Origin: Catonia carolina
Taxonomy: Eukaryota > Arthropoda > Insecta > Hemiptera > Achilidae
NCBI GenBank assembly: GCA_035578175.1
Contig: JAQMRL010000005.1
Coordinates: forward strand, 51,937,722-52,001,721
Reading direction: 5' to 3'
DNA: 64,000 nucleotides
The position numbers and the translations under genes were made by a program. Below, piece after piece: positions 35,329 to 47,333 of the stretch (within the stretch, counting starts at the first letter, position 1; every line of letters begins with the position of its first letter). The notes beneath the pieces were generated by a model. It had not been told where the DNA came from. It made no database searches and was given only the letters and a program-made list of their open reading frames with translations.

Positions 35329-35818
35329 TCTGGTGTGAAACACTCACACAACTTTCTCTTTCCAACGCAAATAATTAACAATATAACCTAACATTAGTAA
35401 TAAAACATAAGAAATAACCAAAAAACTAACCTCAAAAAACATAACCTTATTTTAATCATGAGTGAAAGACGCAAAATGAAAATCGACCTCAGTTTGGCTT
35501 CAAAATACGGAAAATCACTCTTTCACGCTTAACTAAACTCTGTAGAGAAAAATGCTTTAAATAAAAGTTGTATATCTTTTAATTTTCTATAAATTTGATT
35601 ATATACAATTTTGTCGTAAAATGCATAGGTACTAAGGCCGAAATCTTAAAAAAAAATCGAATTTTCACATAAAAAATTTAGTAAACCATGCGATTTTTTA
35701 AAAAATCGTAGGACTAGTTTTTGAGAAAATCGCAAAAAAGTGAAAAATGACATGAATAAACTACTACTTCCGGTTGACCGATTTTGATGAAAATGTTCAA
35801 TTTGATGAAAATTTTAAC
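35329..35818 (+). mobile_element. HL element, internally deleted and 3'-truncated
   Basis: The 5' end is good (TCTGGTGTGAAACACTCACA). The second internal unit is deleted: ..CCGAAATCTTAAAA is followed directly by the AAAAAATTTAGTAAACCATG segment. The copy stops after GGTTGACCGATTTTGATGAA, with a small local repeat of GATGAAAAT. Confidence 0.65.
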
Positions 35819-36845
35819 TCAAGGAATGCAAGTAATCCTTAAATTATTAAGGTTTATACTTTATATTGAACGGAGTGTACTAGGGGAAGGGACTGTGCCA
35901 ATTAGTATTGGACACGTTATATTATAGTCTACTTTAATACTATAAAAACTCAAATAAGACTTACGCATTTTAAAAAAATTACAGAAGAACACCAATAGGA
36001 AGATTATGTAATCAAATCCATTGTAGAAATATTTTCAATTTACCTGTTAACAAAACAAAAATGATAAATATTCATTAATGGAAAAATACATAAATATAAT
36101 CAGACAAGAAAATATTAATAATTGTAATTGTACAAGCACAATAATAGCAGTAACAAGAAATAATGATGATTATGAAGTAAATAAATATTACAATACACAA
36201 AAACATTAATTACAAGAGGTAAGGTACATTATAATATACTTAATATTCATTGTATAAATTTACAAATTGAGAAAAAACATTAAGGTAAACATTATTCAAG
36301 AATTACAATCTTTACTACTATATAAAATTATAAATTGTTTTCTGGAGTTGTACCGGCCCGATTTTAATGATTCCGAAGTCGTTTTTGCTATTGCCATACA
36401 GATTTGCCACAAATTCCCAAATATTCGTTATTCTCGGAAAATCAAAAAATTAGGTACCTCCATAACCGTTAAAGTTATCGAATTGTAACCTTCATCAGTG
36501 AATTCCTAAACCCAGAAAACTAAACAATTTCAGTTTCAAACCGTACGTCAGCCCATACTTTTCCAAGCTGAAAAATAATTTTTGTTATAAAACTAAACGA
36601 AGAGACACTGCCGGCCATTATACCGTTACGTTCTTCCACCACTATTTTATGCGCGCGTTTCGCGCTATTTCTGCACCAAGCTTGCTTGGCTTCAGGTCTG
36701 CTATTCATTAAGTTCCGCTTTTATTGTAGGTACAACATTTTTAGTTCACGAAGCAAAACGAGTACAGGTCCGCTAGTCAATCAAAAAATAGAAAGGGTTT
36801 AAGACAATTTTTCATCTATCTAAAGCTGTTACCTCGAGTAACAGT
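35819..36845. other. Unassigned; GC-richer island 36350-36780
   Basis: The stretch has CCGGCCCGATTTTAATGATT, then GCGCGCGTTTCGCGC and CCAAGCTTGCTTGG, two short palindromes at about 36652-36690. An open frame of 73 codons (36267-36488, plus) and one of 62 (36520-36708, minus) resemble nothing I know. It could be an old repeat. Confidence 0.35.
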
Positions 36846-37045
36846 TAACGTTATTTATCAATTACCCGTAAAACCTTATAATTCTTTACCTCATAATGTA
36901 TAACATAATCTTTAAGTACAAAACCTTATATTAAAGGTAATGTATTAAAGTTAAATACATTAACGTTATTTATCAATTACCCGTAAAACCTTATAATTCT
37001 TTACCTCATAATGTATAACAGAATCTTTTAGTACAAAACCTTTAG
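36846..37045 (+). repeat. Tandem duplication, 115-bp period
   Basis: TAACGTTATTTATCAATTAC, followed by CCGTAAAACCTTATAATTC and onward, appears at 36846 and again at 36961. About 80 bp are nearly identical (AACATAATC versus AACAGAATC). Confidence 0.8.
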
Positions 37046-38111
37046 AAGGGAGTCTACCCCAAAAAAACCTTTATTTTAAGGAGTAGGAAGCTCATATTTA
37101 ATCATTGGGGACACAAAATAAAATGTATTGCTAAATTTGTATAATTCTATGGCAACCACAACCCCTCCCCAAGGAGGAGGAGTGAAGATTCAGTACTTCA
37201 CGGAAAAAAATCATATCTCAGTTTATATTTGCCTAATCAACTTTATTTAAAAATATAAAAAAATCAAAAAATTATCTACGGACGACGGTATTGTCTATAA
37301 GATACGGTTAATCTGAAAATTTTTATTATTATTTTCATAAGATTTTTACTTTTTCAACTTTCAAAACCCATGAAAAATGTTCTACTAAGAGTTATTGAAT
37401 AATAATACCCAGGTTCCTAGAGCAGCCTAGAGCCTGAATCAGCGGGGAAAAAATTTATTCATTTATCTTAATCACAAAGAACAAAAACAGAACGCCTGAT
37501 GAACAGAAGAAAACAGAAAAACCTACAGTGAAAGAACGCTGAGAATGTGAGCTGCTTTAAGAGGTTCCACAAATGTATGAAACCATTTCACGTGGTTTTA
37601 TAAATGTTCCTGCATGAAACAAGACAATGATAAACATTTACCCTAGAAATCGTAATAGTGTTTTCCCCGAATAAACATCCGAAAATATGAAAATAAGTTT
37701 CGCAGAATCATGCTACTCCGATTTTTGTTAAAACATTGTGCATTTTAGGAAAATTTAAATAAACCAGAAAAAAACATTAAATCAGATCAACTCAAAAACC
37801 TTTACTTTTTTATTAGATAAAAAACGTGTGCGAAGTACTACACCTAAATCAATTTCAGATAGGCTGTGATTTTCCGATTTTCTTTAAAACACTCTCTCTG
37901 TGTTTGTAATATTTTAGCACGCCCAAAAGATCATTTTCCTGATTGTTTCTGACTTTCAGGAATAGAAATACCCATTTACACAGAGCACTACGATTGAATT
38001 GATTTTTTTTACAGGGAAGAGCTCTGATAAATAAATACATCTCTTCTCCCTGTTCTAAGTCTTACGATCTGACATTTATTTGTTTACAAAAGAAACACCA
38101 TGCCTATTTTT
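37046..38111. other. AT-rich DNA, nothing recognised
   Basis: No coding or repeat assignment. Confidence 0.5.
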
Positions 38112-39043
38112 ACTTTTTCTTGCATATATACTATAGGAAGGAAAGAATTGTTTTCATGTCAATTTTTCAAAATCAAGTTTTTACCGGATATACACGTTTT
38201 TAACCCCCTGAACCCAAAAAAAAACATGTTTTTAGCGATCAGTCGGTGTTTATGTGTGTGCGCGCACAAAATATCTCAATAAATGAACATCGTATGAAGA
38301 TGAAACTTGAAACTTAAGGTTAATACTACTACCAGACCCGGCACAACATTTTTATCAAAATCGGTAACCGAAAGTATTAGTTTATTCGTGTCATTTTTCA
38401 CTTTTTTGCCGTTTTCTCAAAAACAACTCCTGCGATTTTTTTTTATTCGCCTCATTTACTACAATTTTTAAACTCTGCAAGATAGGGTAGGTGTTATGTC
38501 TGCTGAAATTCTTGGAGAGGCTGTTCTCTCGTAGAAAAAAATAGTTTACTTAAGATTGCGGCCTTAAAATGAATTTTAGGGCAAAAGTGTATAATCAAAA
38601 TTATAGGAAATTTAAAAATCTGCAACTGTTACCTATTACAAACATTTTTTTGCATAACTTAGTTTAGCGGTAATTAGTGATTTTCTGTTTTTTTTCTTAC
38701 GAAAACGTGTAAAAAATTGATTTTTAAAAATTTCGGCCGTAGTATCCATTTTAAGACAAAAATGCATATAATCAAATTTATAGGAAATTAAAAGATCTAC
38801 AATTTTCATTTTCAGTATTTTTCTCTACAGAGCCTACTTTAGCGTGAAAGAGTGATTTTCCGTATTATTAACCCAAACTAAGGTTGGTTTTCATTTTGCA
38901 TCATTCACTCATGATTAAAATAAGGTTACGTTTTTTGAGGTCAGTTTTTTTTATTTATTTCTAATGTTTTATTACCAATGTTAGATTTTATTGTTCATTA
39001 TTTTCATTGGCAAGAGAAAGTCGTGTGAGTGTTTCACACCAGA
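38112..39043 (-). mobile_element. HL element, inverted, near full length
   Basis: It opens with ACTTTTTCTTGCATATATAC (inverse 3' end) and closes with GTGTGAGTGTTTCACACCAG. The microsatellite position holds GTGTGTGCGCGCAC. Confidence 0.75.
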
Positions 39044-40741
39044 TTTTTTACTTTTCCATATATCTTCTTCGCAAGTCAAATAATAGACTATCAAATCAGT
39101 GGATATTCTATAAAAGTACATGTGACATCGTCTAAACTACTTATAAGCAACTTAAACAAACTTTCGGTACGTTACAAGGCTGTTTAACATCAGTTTACCA
39201 CGATATAATTTACAACCAAGTTATAAAAAACGTTTTATAGGTTAGTAGCTTCGTTTTTTTACTTTCTCTTGCCCAAATTTTTAAGATTTAATAGTAGCCG
39301 TATTTGATAGGTGCAACAATTAAACCTCGATGTTACAAGTAAATTAAAGAACTGAAAAGTACCCAGCAAATCATAAGCAATTCTTGAAAAAAATTTAGAA
39401 ATTCTAAAGAATTCAATTGAAGAATTCCTCAAAAATATTTAAATATCAAACAAAATAACCTGTTATAAAATATAGTCAAAAAAATAATCATATAATAAAC
39501 TTAAACCCTTATTCAAGTTGGAAACATTTCTAATTTTAAAATCTGAATAATAAGCATCACGTTTTCGTATTGAATTGCTAAAATAATACACAAAAAAGTA
39601 AAAAAAAAAAAAAAAAACAATATGGAAGAAATCCTCTAGACACAGGATGCATGTAATTCATGAGATAACTTTTCATATGGTACGGTACCATTTATGTGCA
39701 TCGTATTACTTTAAGAAAAAGACAGAATAAAGCGAAAAAATATAGGTAAATATGTTCTTAAAAAATAATAACCAAGCACCTTCATCTTTATAAATAAATA
39801 TATGAAATTTATGTAAGCCAATTACTTTTCGAGTTATTTCCAACTGTGCAAAAGAAGTGGTTTAAAAGAAGAAAAGAAGAAGAATAAGGAATAAAATAAA
39901 ACCGAATACAGATGACACTGACCGTAATATTGCATCAAGAGAAGACTAGACAGGAGCAAAACAAAGTGAAAAAAAACCAACGCACACAATATCGTGGAAC
40001 AAAGTAAGTAAAAAAGAAGATAGAGATCGTGGATCAATTGGATAAAAGAGAGTATCTCAGTGACGACGACGAGGACTCAAGAGTCTTGGACAATGAACGT
40101 TGTTATTTTATCGGAATGACAACCGAAGGAGGGAAAATCACAGAGTAAGCAAAGTCAGACTAATCCCAGTATGGAACAAAGAGAACCCTTTTTCTCTCTC
40201 AATGTTTTCATGTAAGTGTGTCTGTGTATACTTGACATTACCCATGAAGGTTGACCAGTTTCCTCCCCGGCCATCTCACACGTCTCATCTGAAAAATCCC
40301 TTCCCTTAACCGTCGTCCGTCTGTTTCAATCAAGTTACAATTCCGAAGCGAAGTCCGATGAATTCTTCAACACAGATTTATTGCTAAAAAAAAAACGCCA
40401 ACGTTATCCTAGCTGGTCATTTAATGAAGAAAACAACCATTGCCAACTTATTTGCAATTTATACAAACATAAAATGTTATTACGATGTGGTTAAACGGTT
40501 GCATATTTAAATATTCATAAATAATTTCCACATAAAATACAAACTGTATTGAATACATGAATACATTTGATCGTACCTAATAAACGTCACATCAATACGT
40601 TCTACTTAAACTACGTATTAATGTTTCTAAAAGAAAATAATTATTCCATTTTATAAACGTGAGAAAATTCATTTAATTTACAAAAATTATATCAACTCTT
40701 AAAATCCAGTCACAAATTGCAACTTGAGTATTAAATAAAAA
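39044..40741. other. AT-rich DNA, nothing recognised
   Basis: An isolated HL 3' terminal motif TTTACTTTCTCTTGCCC lies at about 39258-39274 and an A-run at about 39600-39617. Small frames at 39834-40309 on both strands are not convincing. Confidence 0.45.
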
Positions 40742-41788
40742 TCTGGTGTGAACACACACAACTTTCTTTTACCAATGCAAATAATGAACAATATAACCTA
40801 GTATTGGAAATAAAACTTAAGAAATTAACAAAAACCTAACCTGTCGGCTGCATTAACGTGCTCGCCTTCATCATGAGGTCTTAGGTTCGAATCCCATTCA
40901 GGCACGGCATATTTTCATACGTTGTAAAAAATCATTTCACCCTTTACCGTCTGCATTAGCAGTAATTGCAGAAGTCGGACGTCAAACCAAAAAAAAAAAA
41001 ATCATAACCAAATTTTAATCTTGAGTGAATGACGCAAAATGAAAATCAACCTTAGAAACACAGAAAATCACTCTTTGACGCTAAACTAGGCTCAGTAGAA
41101 AAAATTCTTAAAATAAAAGTTGTAGATCTTTTAATTTCCTACAAAATTGATTATAAGTTACACACTTTTGTCGTAAAATGCATACTAAGGCCGAAATGTT
41201 AAAAATTTTATTTTTTTAGATATTCATGAAACAAAAAAAAACAGAAAGTCACTAATTATCGTTAAACTAATCGTTATACAAAAAATGTTCGAAATATACG
41301 TTGTAGGTTTTTAAATTTTCTACAACTTTTATTATAGGCCTATACAATTTTGTGCTAAAATGTTTATTAAAGCAGCAATCTTAATAAAAAAAAAAAACAT
41401 TTTTTTCTATGAGAGAATTAACTCCCTAAGAATTACAGCAGACATAGCGCCTACCTTATCTTGTAGAACATAAACTATGTAGTAAATCAGGCAATTTTTA
41501 AAAAAATCATAGGAGTCGTTTTTGGGAAAATCGCAAAAAAGTGAAAAATGACACGAATAAAGTACTTCTTCCGGTTGACAGATTTTGATGAAAATATTCG
41601 TGTCGGGTCCTCTAGTAGTACCTAACTTAAGTTTCAAGTTTCGCTTTGTACGATGTTCCGTTCTTGAGAAACTTTGTTCACGCGCGCGCACATACACAGA
41701 CCGATCGCCAAAAACATGTATATCCTGTGAAAACTCGACATGAAAACAATACTTTCCTTCCTATACATTCATATAGGCAAGAGAAAGT
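40742..41788 (+). mobile_element. HL element interrupted by SINE-C
   Basis: The 5' end is TCTGGTGTGAACACACACAA; the 3' end is CATTCATATAGGCAAGAGAA then AGT. SINE-C splits the CTAACC..CATAACC region. The microsatellite position reads CACGCGCGCGCACATACACA. The GGGTTCAGGGGG segment is deleted near 41718. Confidence 0.7.
40850..41002 (+). mobile_element. SINE-C inside an HL element
   Basis: The head CGGCTGCATTAACGTGCTCG has a weak A box; the B box TTAGGTTCGAATCCCATTC is clear. The tail CCGTCTGCATTAGCAGTAAT..GTCGGACGTCAAACC ends in 13 A. The inverse of the same element is at 58873-59011. Confidence 0.75.
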
Positions 41789-42190
41789 AAAAAACAGTTT
41801 CATATTGCAACTTAATAATACATAAAACTATAGTCCATAATTTGTTTAACTTTATTTTGCATAGGTATAATACGTATGTAAAATCTAGTTGCTTATCTAA
41901 ATTTTCTGAATCTAAACTGCATTTCTAGCACACATATTAAAAAAGCCCAATCGTTGTCAGTAAAGGCCAAGCCAATTGCTGTGACCGCTGGACAACGCAT
42001 GCGCATATTTGACTTCAACCCTGCATACCTCTCCGACACACAGTTAGATGTACAGTCAGGGTGTTGATGAAAGTTGACAACAGCCATTATATTTTGTAGG
42101 CATGCTGTTCCATTGTTGATTACATATGCTGCACTATTACAGTTCAAACAAGACTATACTAAAACAGACGCACATTTTGCTCAGCGCTCT
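41789..42190. other. Unassigned, less AT-rich
   Basis: A minus-strand frame of 84 codons (41893-42147), rich in Asn/Ala/Cys, is open but matches no family I recognise. It lies next to the 3' end of the jockey-like LINE and could be flanking unique DNA. Confidence 0.3.
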
Positions 42191-42199
42191 CCTCACAAA

Positions 42200-43695
42200 A
42201 ATCAGGCTGAATCCTGAATCCTGAATCCTGGTTGAGAGGGCTAAGAAGCCCTATGATGGCGACATCGTGTTAAGGAACACCTGGTCGCTCGGGGAACAAT
42301 ATAACAGAATAATTGCAACCTCAAGAAATTTAGGGGGAATTTTATAGTTTAAATAGGAAATAGGATTCTGGTTCGTGGGACATTGGAACTGGGACTTGAA
42401 AGGAGGTAATTTATTTTTAGAAGTTATTTGTGGAAAATTTAAATTAAGGGACAAGTGGGTTTAAGAGCGGCTCTTTTATTTTATTTTATTTTTCAGTGGC
42501 CTTTTTTCAGTTTTGTGGGAGGCCTAATATTTTGGTGAGGGGAAGGCATGCATTTTACTGAACGTGGACTAAAGGTATAATTTAAGGTAGGGGTTAGTTT
42601 ATGATTTCAGGGGAGACGGAAAGGGTAGAGTTTGGCATAATCACCGGCCTTTTTATCTTCTGAGTGTTTATTAATTTAAAATGGCGGCTCTTTTCACCGT
42701 AGTGGAGTGATTATGCATAGGAACATGGGGACAACTACCAACTGGGGGGAGTGAGTCATACAAGTAGGAGGGGCATGGGTAAATAAGAGGAATACAGGGC
42801 AGAATAAAAATGTGGCAACTCTAAATTTTGTTAAGTGGGTCATTCTAAAATTTAGATAAAGTCGTGGAATGGTAATGGGATAGAGACTTCAGGTGGGTGT
42901 AGGCGTCGGTACAAGTCCTGAATGATCTGGGGTCCGTCAGTTTTCCCAGCGTCGTGTAGCCGTTTCGAGGTATTGTAAATAAAGTCCTCCATAGAAGGGA
43001 AGAGAAGGTGTTCGTGTATGATGCGATTGGATATAAGATAGTGGAACTGTGTGATGCACCGGAGGACTTTGTTCTGGTATGCTGAAGTACGTCTTTTGTT
43101 GGACTTGGAGAGAAAGGGCCACCATACCGGTGACCCGTACAAAAGGAAAGGACGTAGGATAGAGGAGTACATCAGAAGTTTCAGTTTTGAGGAGTATGCA
43201 GGAGAGAGGAACAAAGGGATGAGTAAAGCGAACAAGGCCCTACCCTTGCTAAGCTTGCTGTCAATGTGCTGTCGAAGTGTCAATCGTTTATCTAGGTCAA
43301 CCCCTAGATATTTCACGCTTTTCTGCCATGGGAGGAGTTCCCCTTCCAATCGTAGAGGCGGAGGAACATTGCGTTTTCGTGTAAAGTGGATTGCTTCGCA
43401 TTTTGTGGGGTTAAGTGATAGTCTCCAGACACGACACCAGCTAGTGATGTCTAGAAGCTGAGTTTGAAGCGCGCGGCAATTGAGGCGGAGGCATCTGCCG
43501 TGACGGTACAGGATAGCATCATCGGCAAACAGTCCGAATTGGATTGAATCACGGACAGGAAAATCGAAGGTGTACATAAGATAGAGGATGGGCCCAAGGA
43601 CCGAGCCCTGAGGTACACCCGCGGACGAAGGGGTGAGTGGGGACATGGCCATGTGGAACTGAGGAATAGTGACAGAGACTTGGAAATCAGGCTAT
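42200..43695 (-). mobile_element. Jockey-like LINE, 5'-truncated, with 3' untranslated region
   Basis: Reading on the minus strand, reverse transcriptase coding (to 42852) is followed by about 650 bp of G/A-poor untranslated sequence and three GATTCAG units (CTGAATC at 42207-42227 on the plus strand). Base composition is less AT-rich than the neighbours. The 5' cut lies near 43690, where the reading frame meets a stop. Confidence 0.7.
42852..43652 (-). CDS. Reverse transcriptase C-terminal half, jockey-like LINE
   Basis: This is 266 uninterrupted codons to a natural stop; homology begins a little before the first Met (FQVSVTIPQFH). Motifs: SAGVPQGSVLGPILYLMYT (about residues 10-28), GLFADDAILYRHG (about 40-52, with the catalytic FADD), then LSLNPTKCEAIHF (about 78-90), SVKYLGVDLD (about 111-120) and LLYGSPVWW (about 170-178). 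These are the palm and thumb signatures of the jockey group of non-LTR elements, where the stop shortly after the thumb is normal (no RNase H). Endonuclease and fingers are missing, so the copy is defective although the remaining frame is intact. Confidence 0.85.
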   Translation of the reverse strand: MAMSPLTPSSAGVPQGSVLGPILYLMYTFDFPVRDSIQFGLFADDAILYRHGRCLRLNCRALQTQLLDITSWCRVWRLSLNPTKCEAIHFTRKRNVPPPLRLEGELLPWQKSVKYLGVDLDKRLTLRQHIDSKLSKGRALFALLIPLFLSPAYSSKLKLLMYSSILRPFLLYGSPVWWPFLSKSNKRRTSAYQNKVLRCITQFHYLISNRIIHEHLLFPSMEDFIYNTSKRLHDAGKTDGPQIIQDLYRRLHPPEVSIPLPFHDFI

Positions 43696-44515
43696 ATTAC
43701 ACGGATGTAAATTAAAAATTCAATACTCAAACGAGGAAATTTTACCTTCACCTGTTTACATTAAATTGTTTACAAAAATTCTATCAAATTCGGCAAGATG
43801 TCCTTCCGAATAAAACATCATTTAAAGTACATCATTGTGAACTTAAAAGTCGACGGAGTTCCAAAGTAGGCCTACTATCGGATGTTCTGCTTGTAGGATT
43901 ACCTTATCCGCTTATTCTTATCCTTATCTGCTTATTATTACCTCAAGGAAAACTTTTATCAAATTTTCTGAGGAAATCATACGAACGATATGAAAAACTG
44001 AAACGAACACTTAAAGGTAGGTCAAAAATTGAAACAAATAGGATTCGAACTAAATAAACATTTGAACTGAAGTTAAAATAAAACATTCCAATGGTGGGAT
44101 ACGACTAATACAACTTGTAATTTAAAATGGACCATAAAGTCACAAATAAATTCAAGATAAGTAAAACTAAAAACAATTTAAGAAATTACGAGTATTAGTG
44201 TAGCTAAGTTTATTATTTAAATAAATTTATTTTAAGAAAACAAATTATTTATTTAAACGATAAACACTATAACAGTAGCGTCACATGATGTAATTTATAG
44301 GACGATTTTACAGCCGTTATTTTACGATTCATATTTCAGTAGAGTAGCATAAATATGTCTTTATATATCACAAGTAACACGAAGAAGAAAAATTACAAAA
44401 GCAAATACAACAAGAAGAATTTTACTATCGTGTATAATTCAATATTTTTATTATGGTTATCGAAAAACGTAAAACCGAGAGAAATAATTGTTACAATATC
44501 TGAAATATACTAATA
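43696..44515. other. AT-rich spacer
   Basis: No feature identified. Confidence 0.5.
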
Positions 44516-45222
44516 ACGGGTGTTTTATTAAGGACGCAACCCTGATTATAAGAAGATAGAAGTAATAAATCGGTAAATTGTCTGTCCCCCAATCGGTATG
44601 TTGGCAACAATGTACTCAAGGCCAACTACTTAACAGTTAAAATGTTCCAGTCAAGCATTAGTGTGGTGACAGTAGTCCTTTTATATTTTGTCAGCAATAG
44701 TTTTTCCAAGGAAGAACGCGTGTTTATTGTAGAGACTTACACAGCGAGTTTCTGAAGGTCTGCAGCTTTCAGTTCATGAGTTACGCCAACGCGATAAGGA
44801 CGCAAATGTAACTTTTTCGTAGCTCTGAAAACAGTAGTTAATGTTAGCTCAGCTTGCGATGTTAATCTTCTAAGCGATTTTTTAGGTGATTGAGTCAATT
44901 TTTAAATCTTCGAGAACTTCCGCGGTTAACTTTGTCGGCTGGCGAGATGGTTTCTCATCGAGTACACTCCCAGTTCTACGGAATTTATTTATCAAAAAAA
45001 CGCAATACAGACGATTTATTCGGAACGGCAGAACGGGGAAATTTCAACTGAAACTTATCTTGCACACATTTGTAAGATTTACTCGCTATGTAAGTCTCTA
45101 CAATAAACACGGGTTATTCCTTGGAAAAAACATTGCCGACACAATATAACGAAACGAATGCTGTCACCACACTAATGCTTGACTGGAACATTTTAACTGT
45201 CTTAGGTAGTTTAACTGGCCTT
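44516..45222. mobile_element. Fold-back element built from a DUF4817-type transposase N-terminus
   Basis: The arms AACAGTTAAAATGTTCCAGT..CATTAGTGTGGTGACAG (about 44634-44681) and the exact inverse (about 45152-45200) bracket the unit. Both arms encode the same peptide start. On the plus strand: FSKEERVFIVETY near 44700. On the minus strand: FSKE*PVFIVETYIASKSY, then KCVQDKFQLKFPRSAVPNKS near 45130-45015, and after a frameshift KFRRTGSVLDEKPSRQPTKL near 44985-44925. This is the DUF4817/helix-turn-helix region found in mariner-like transposases of insects. The catalytic domain is absent. CGGGTGTTTTATTAAGGACG at 44518 looks like an additional terminal motif. Confidence 0.65.
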
Positions 45223-45234
45223 AGGTAGTTTCAT

Positions 45235-45840
45235 CATGAGTAAACAAAGTAAAATGAAAAAACAAAACCTAACTTTAAACATGAGTGAATGACGCTAAAT
45301 TAAAAACCTCCGACTTAAAAATACGACAAAAATTCAATAATTGACGTAAAACTAAGCGCTGTATATAAAATTGTTTAAAAAAGTTGAAAGTGTTGTAAAT
45401 TTCTATAACTTTCAAGTAGGCTATACTTTTTTCGTGAATTAAGGCTGTAATGTTTAAAAAAAATACCACGAGACCACAGCCCCCAAGAATTTCAGCTGAC
45501 AATGCGCTAACCCAATCTTGTAAAGCTAAATAAATAGTAAATGATTTTTTTTTAAATCGTAGGAGTCATTTCTGAGAAAATTGGAAAAAATCGAAACTTA
45601 CACGAATAAACTACTACTTACGGTTGACTTACTGTATTTTGTTGAAAATGTTCGAATCGGGTTCCTTTGTGGTACGTTCCAAATTTCAACTTCTTACGCT
45701 ATTCCGTTGAGAATTTTTTTTCACAGAAACCAATCGCTAAAAACCAGTTCCCAGGGGAGGGGTCAGGGGGGCCTGAAAACATTTCCTTTCGGTGAAAAGT
45801 CGAATTCGAAAAAACTACGTGAAAAAAGATATTTTCCATA
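45235..45840 (+). mobile_element. HL element, strongly diverged, 5' end missing
   Basis: ACATGAGTGAATGACGC, GCCCCCAAGAATTTCAGCTG, ACGAATAAACTACTACTTAC and GGGGGGCCTGAAAACATTT follow HL order. The terminal 13-mer is lost. Confidence 0.55.
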
Positions 45841-46566
45841 ACATAGTAGCAGTTCGTGATTAGACTAGAAATGCTCAAGGAAATAGATTGCTTGTAACAA
45901 ACTGTGTATTGTATGGGGTGGAGTGTGTTGAACAATGATAATGAATTGCGATGAAAAAGATGTTTTAAATAGGAATTCTAGGAAATCGAAAGTAGTACAA
46001 ACTTTGCTGTTACTCCTTCAACGATGTGCCAGAATATCATCTTAATTGTTAGAAGGGTCCAGACTAATTATCAGACCACAGATATAAAAACAGTTAACAC
46101 CTTTTTTGGCTAGTCAATTAATAGTTGAATTATGAATGAAATGAGTTAACGGGCAGTTTCGAAATAGTGTCGTTACGGTACCGGTTCTAAACTACGTTAA
46201 TAATGGTTGATCATACGGGTAGAAGCAAGTGGTTGTGAAAAGGTAAATGGGTTGTTTTGATTGTTTGTTTACTCTGTTTTAATACAATCAAATTTAGTTT
46301 TAATAAGGTCAAGTTACGTAATTTATTTAATTTATGTAATCTAACTGTATTTGTTAGGAGGCTAAATTTAATTATTGATTGTGGAAATAAATGATTAATT
46401 GTTAAAAATTTAAAGTAAGTCTGTTTAATTTTCATACCTAGATCCCGAACGGATCTAGGATTAGGTGTTAACAGTACTGTATGGGGGCGATTGGATTTAA
46501 ACGTATATTCTTACCGGTAAAAAAAACATAATTTGAACATCGAAATCACAGTATAAATAATTAACT
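45841..46566. other. AT-rich DNA with a 9-bp stem hairpin
   Basis: CCTAGATCC and GGATCTAGG (46437-46459) form a perfect hairpin. A related but mutated motif (CAGATCCCGGAACG) occurs at about 52304. No gene recognised. Confidence 0.45.
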
Positions 46567-46723
46567 TTGCCCATAACCGGCAGGTAGTGGAGTGTTAAAT
46601 TATTTTCAATTGTTCTGCTAGTTCCAGGGCTAAAAAAAACTGTTTTGTTTCTTCTTACATTATCAACCAATTATACGACTGAAGCGTTTAAGAACAGACG
46701 AGGTAGGGGTGTAAAAGACATTA

Positions 46724-47092
46724 TATTCGAACGAATGAAAGACTGCAGATGAAGGCGGAGCATAGTGGCCTAGAACAAATCACAGAGCCAATTGACTTTA
46801 GGCAAGCGTATTCTGCGTTGCCACGTTGTGTTGTCGTTGTAACACAGTTCACATTACTAAGAGTTTTGGATTCAATCTGCTTGAGCGGTCTCATGAACTT
46901 TTGAAATCTTTTAATCCCTAAGTTGAAGAATTAAACAACAAACTTAGACAAAGGTTTTAGTGCAAGTTTCATGTCAAGCTTAAGGGAATCCTAAATTATT
47001 TCTGAAGTATGACAAAAAGAAGTGGCAACCTCTCACCCGACCTTGGCTGTTATTGGCTAGATCTCATCTGCAGTTTTTAGTTCGTATGGGTA
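46724..47092 (-). mobile_element. TA-flanked element nested in AAC-SINE, orientation 2
   Basis: It occupies the same host TA as the element at 15665-15938 but inverted: its right end GATCTCATCTGCAGTTTTTA, then GTTCGTATGGGTA, is the reverse complement of the other's left end, and CCGACCTTGGCTGTTATTGG matches inverse CCAATCACAGCCAAGGTCGG. No coding sequence. Confidence 0.65.
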
Positions 47093-47333
47093 TAGCCAAG
47101 AGTTACCTCATCTGAGAGTAAAGAATTTCATTATTCAGCCAGATACTGTGGTGAATAAAGTGAAGGTGTCATTTGCAGGGTGGAAAGTAGATAATTTTCA
47201 GAGGGCCGGCCATGCTGATAAACATACTTTTCCACTCGGTGAGGAAGGGAATTGTAAACCACATCTTTCCTCGTTTTACTTAGTAAAGTTCTAGAGGTTC
47301 AAACCAGTCTTTCGGCTGATTTAGGTCAACAAC

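Noticed and set aside
43051..43461. 136-codon plus-strand frame
   Set aside because: It is the antisense shadow of the jockey-like reverse transcriptase.
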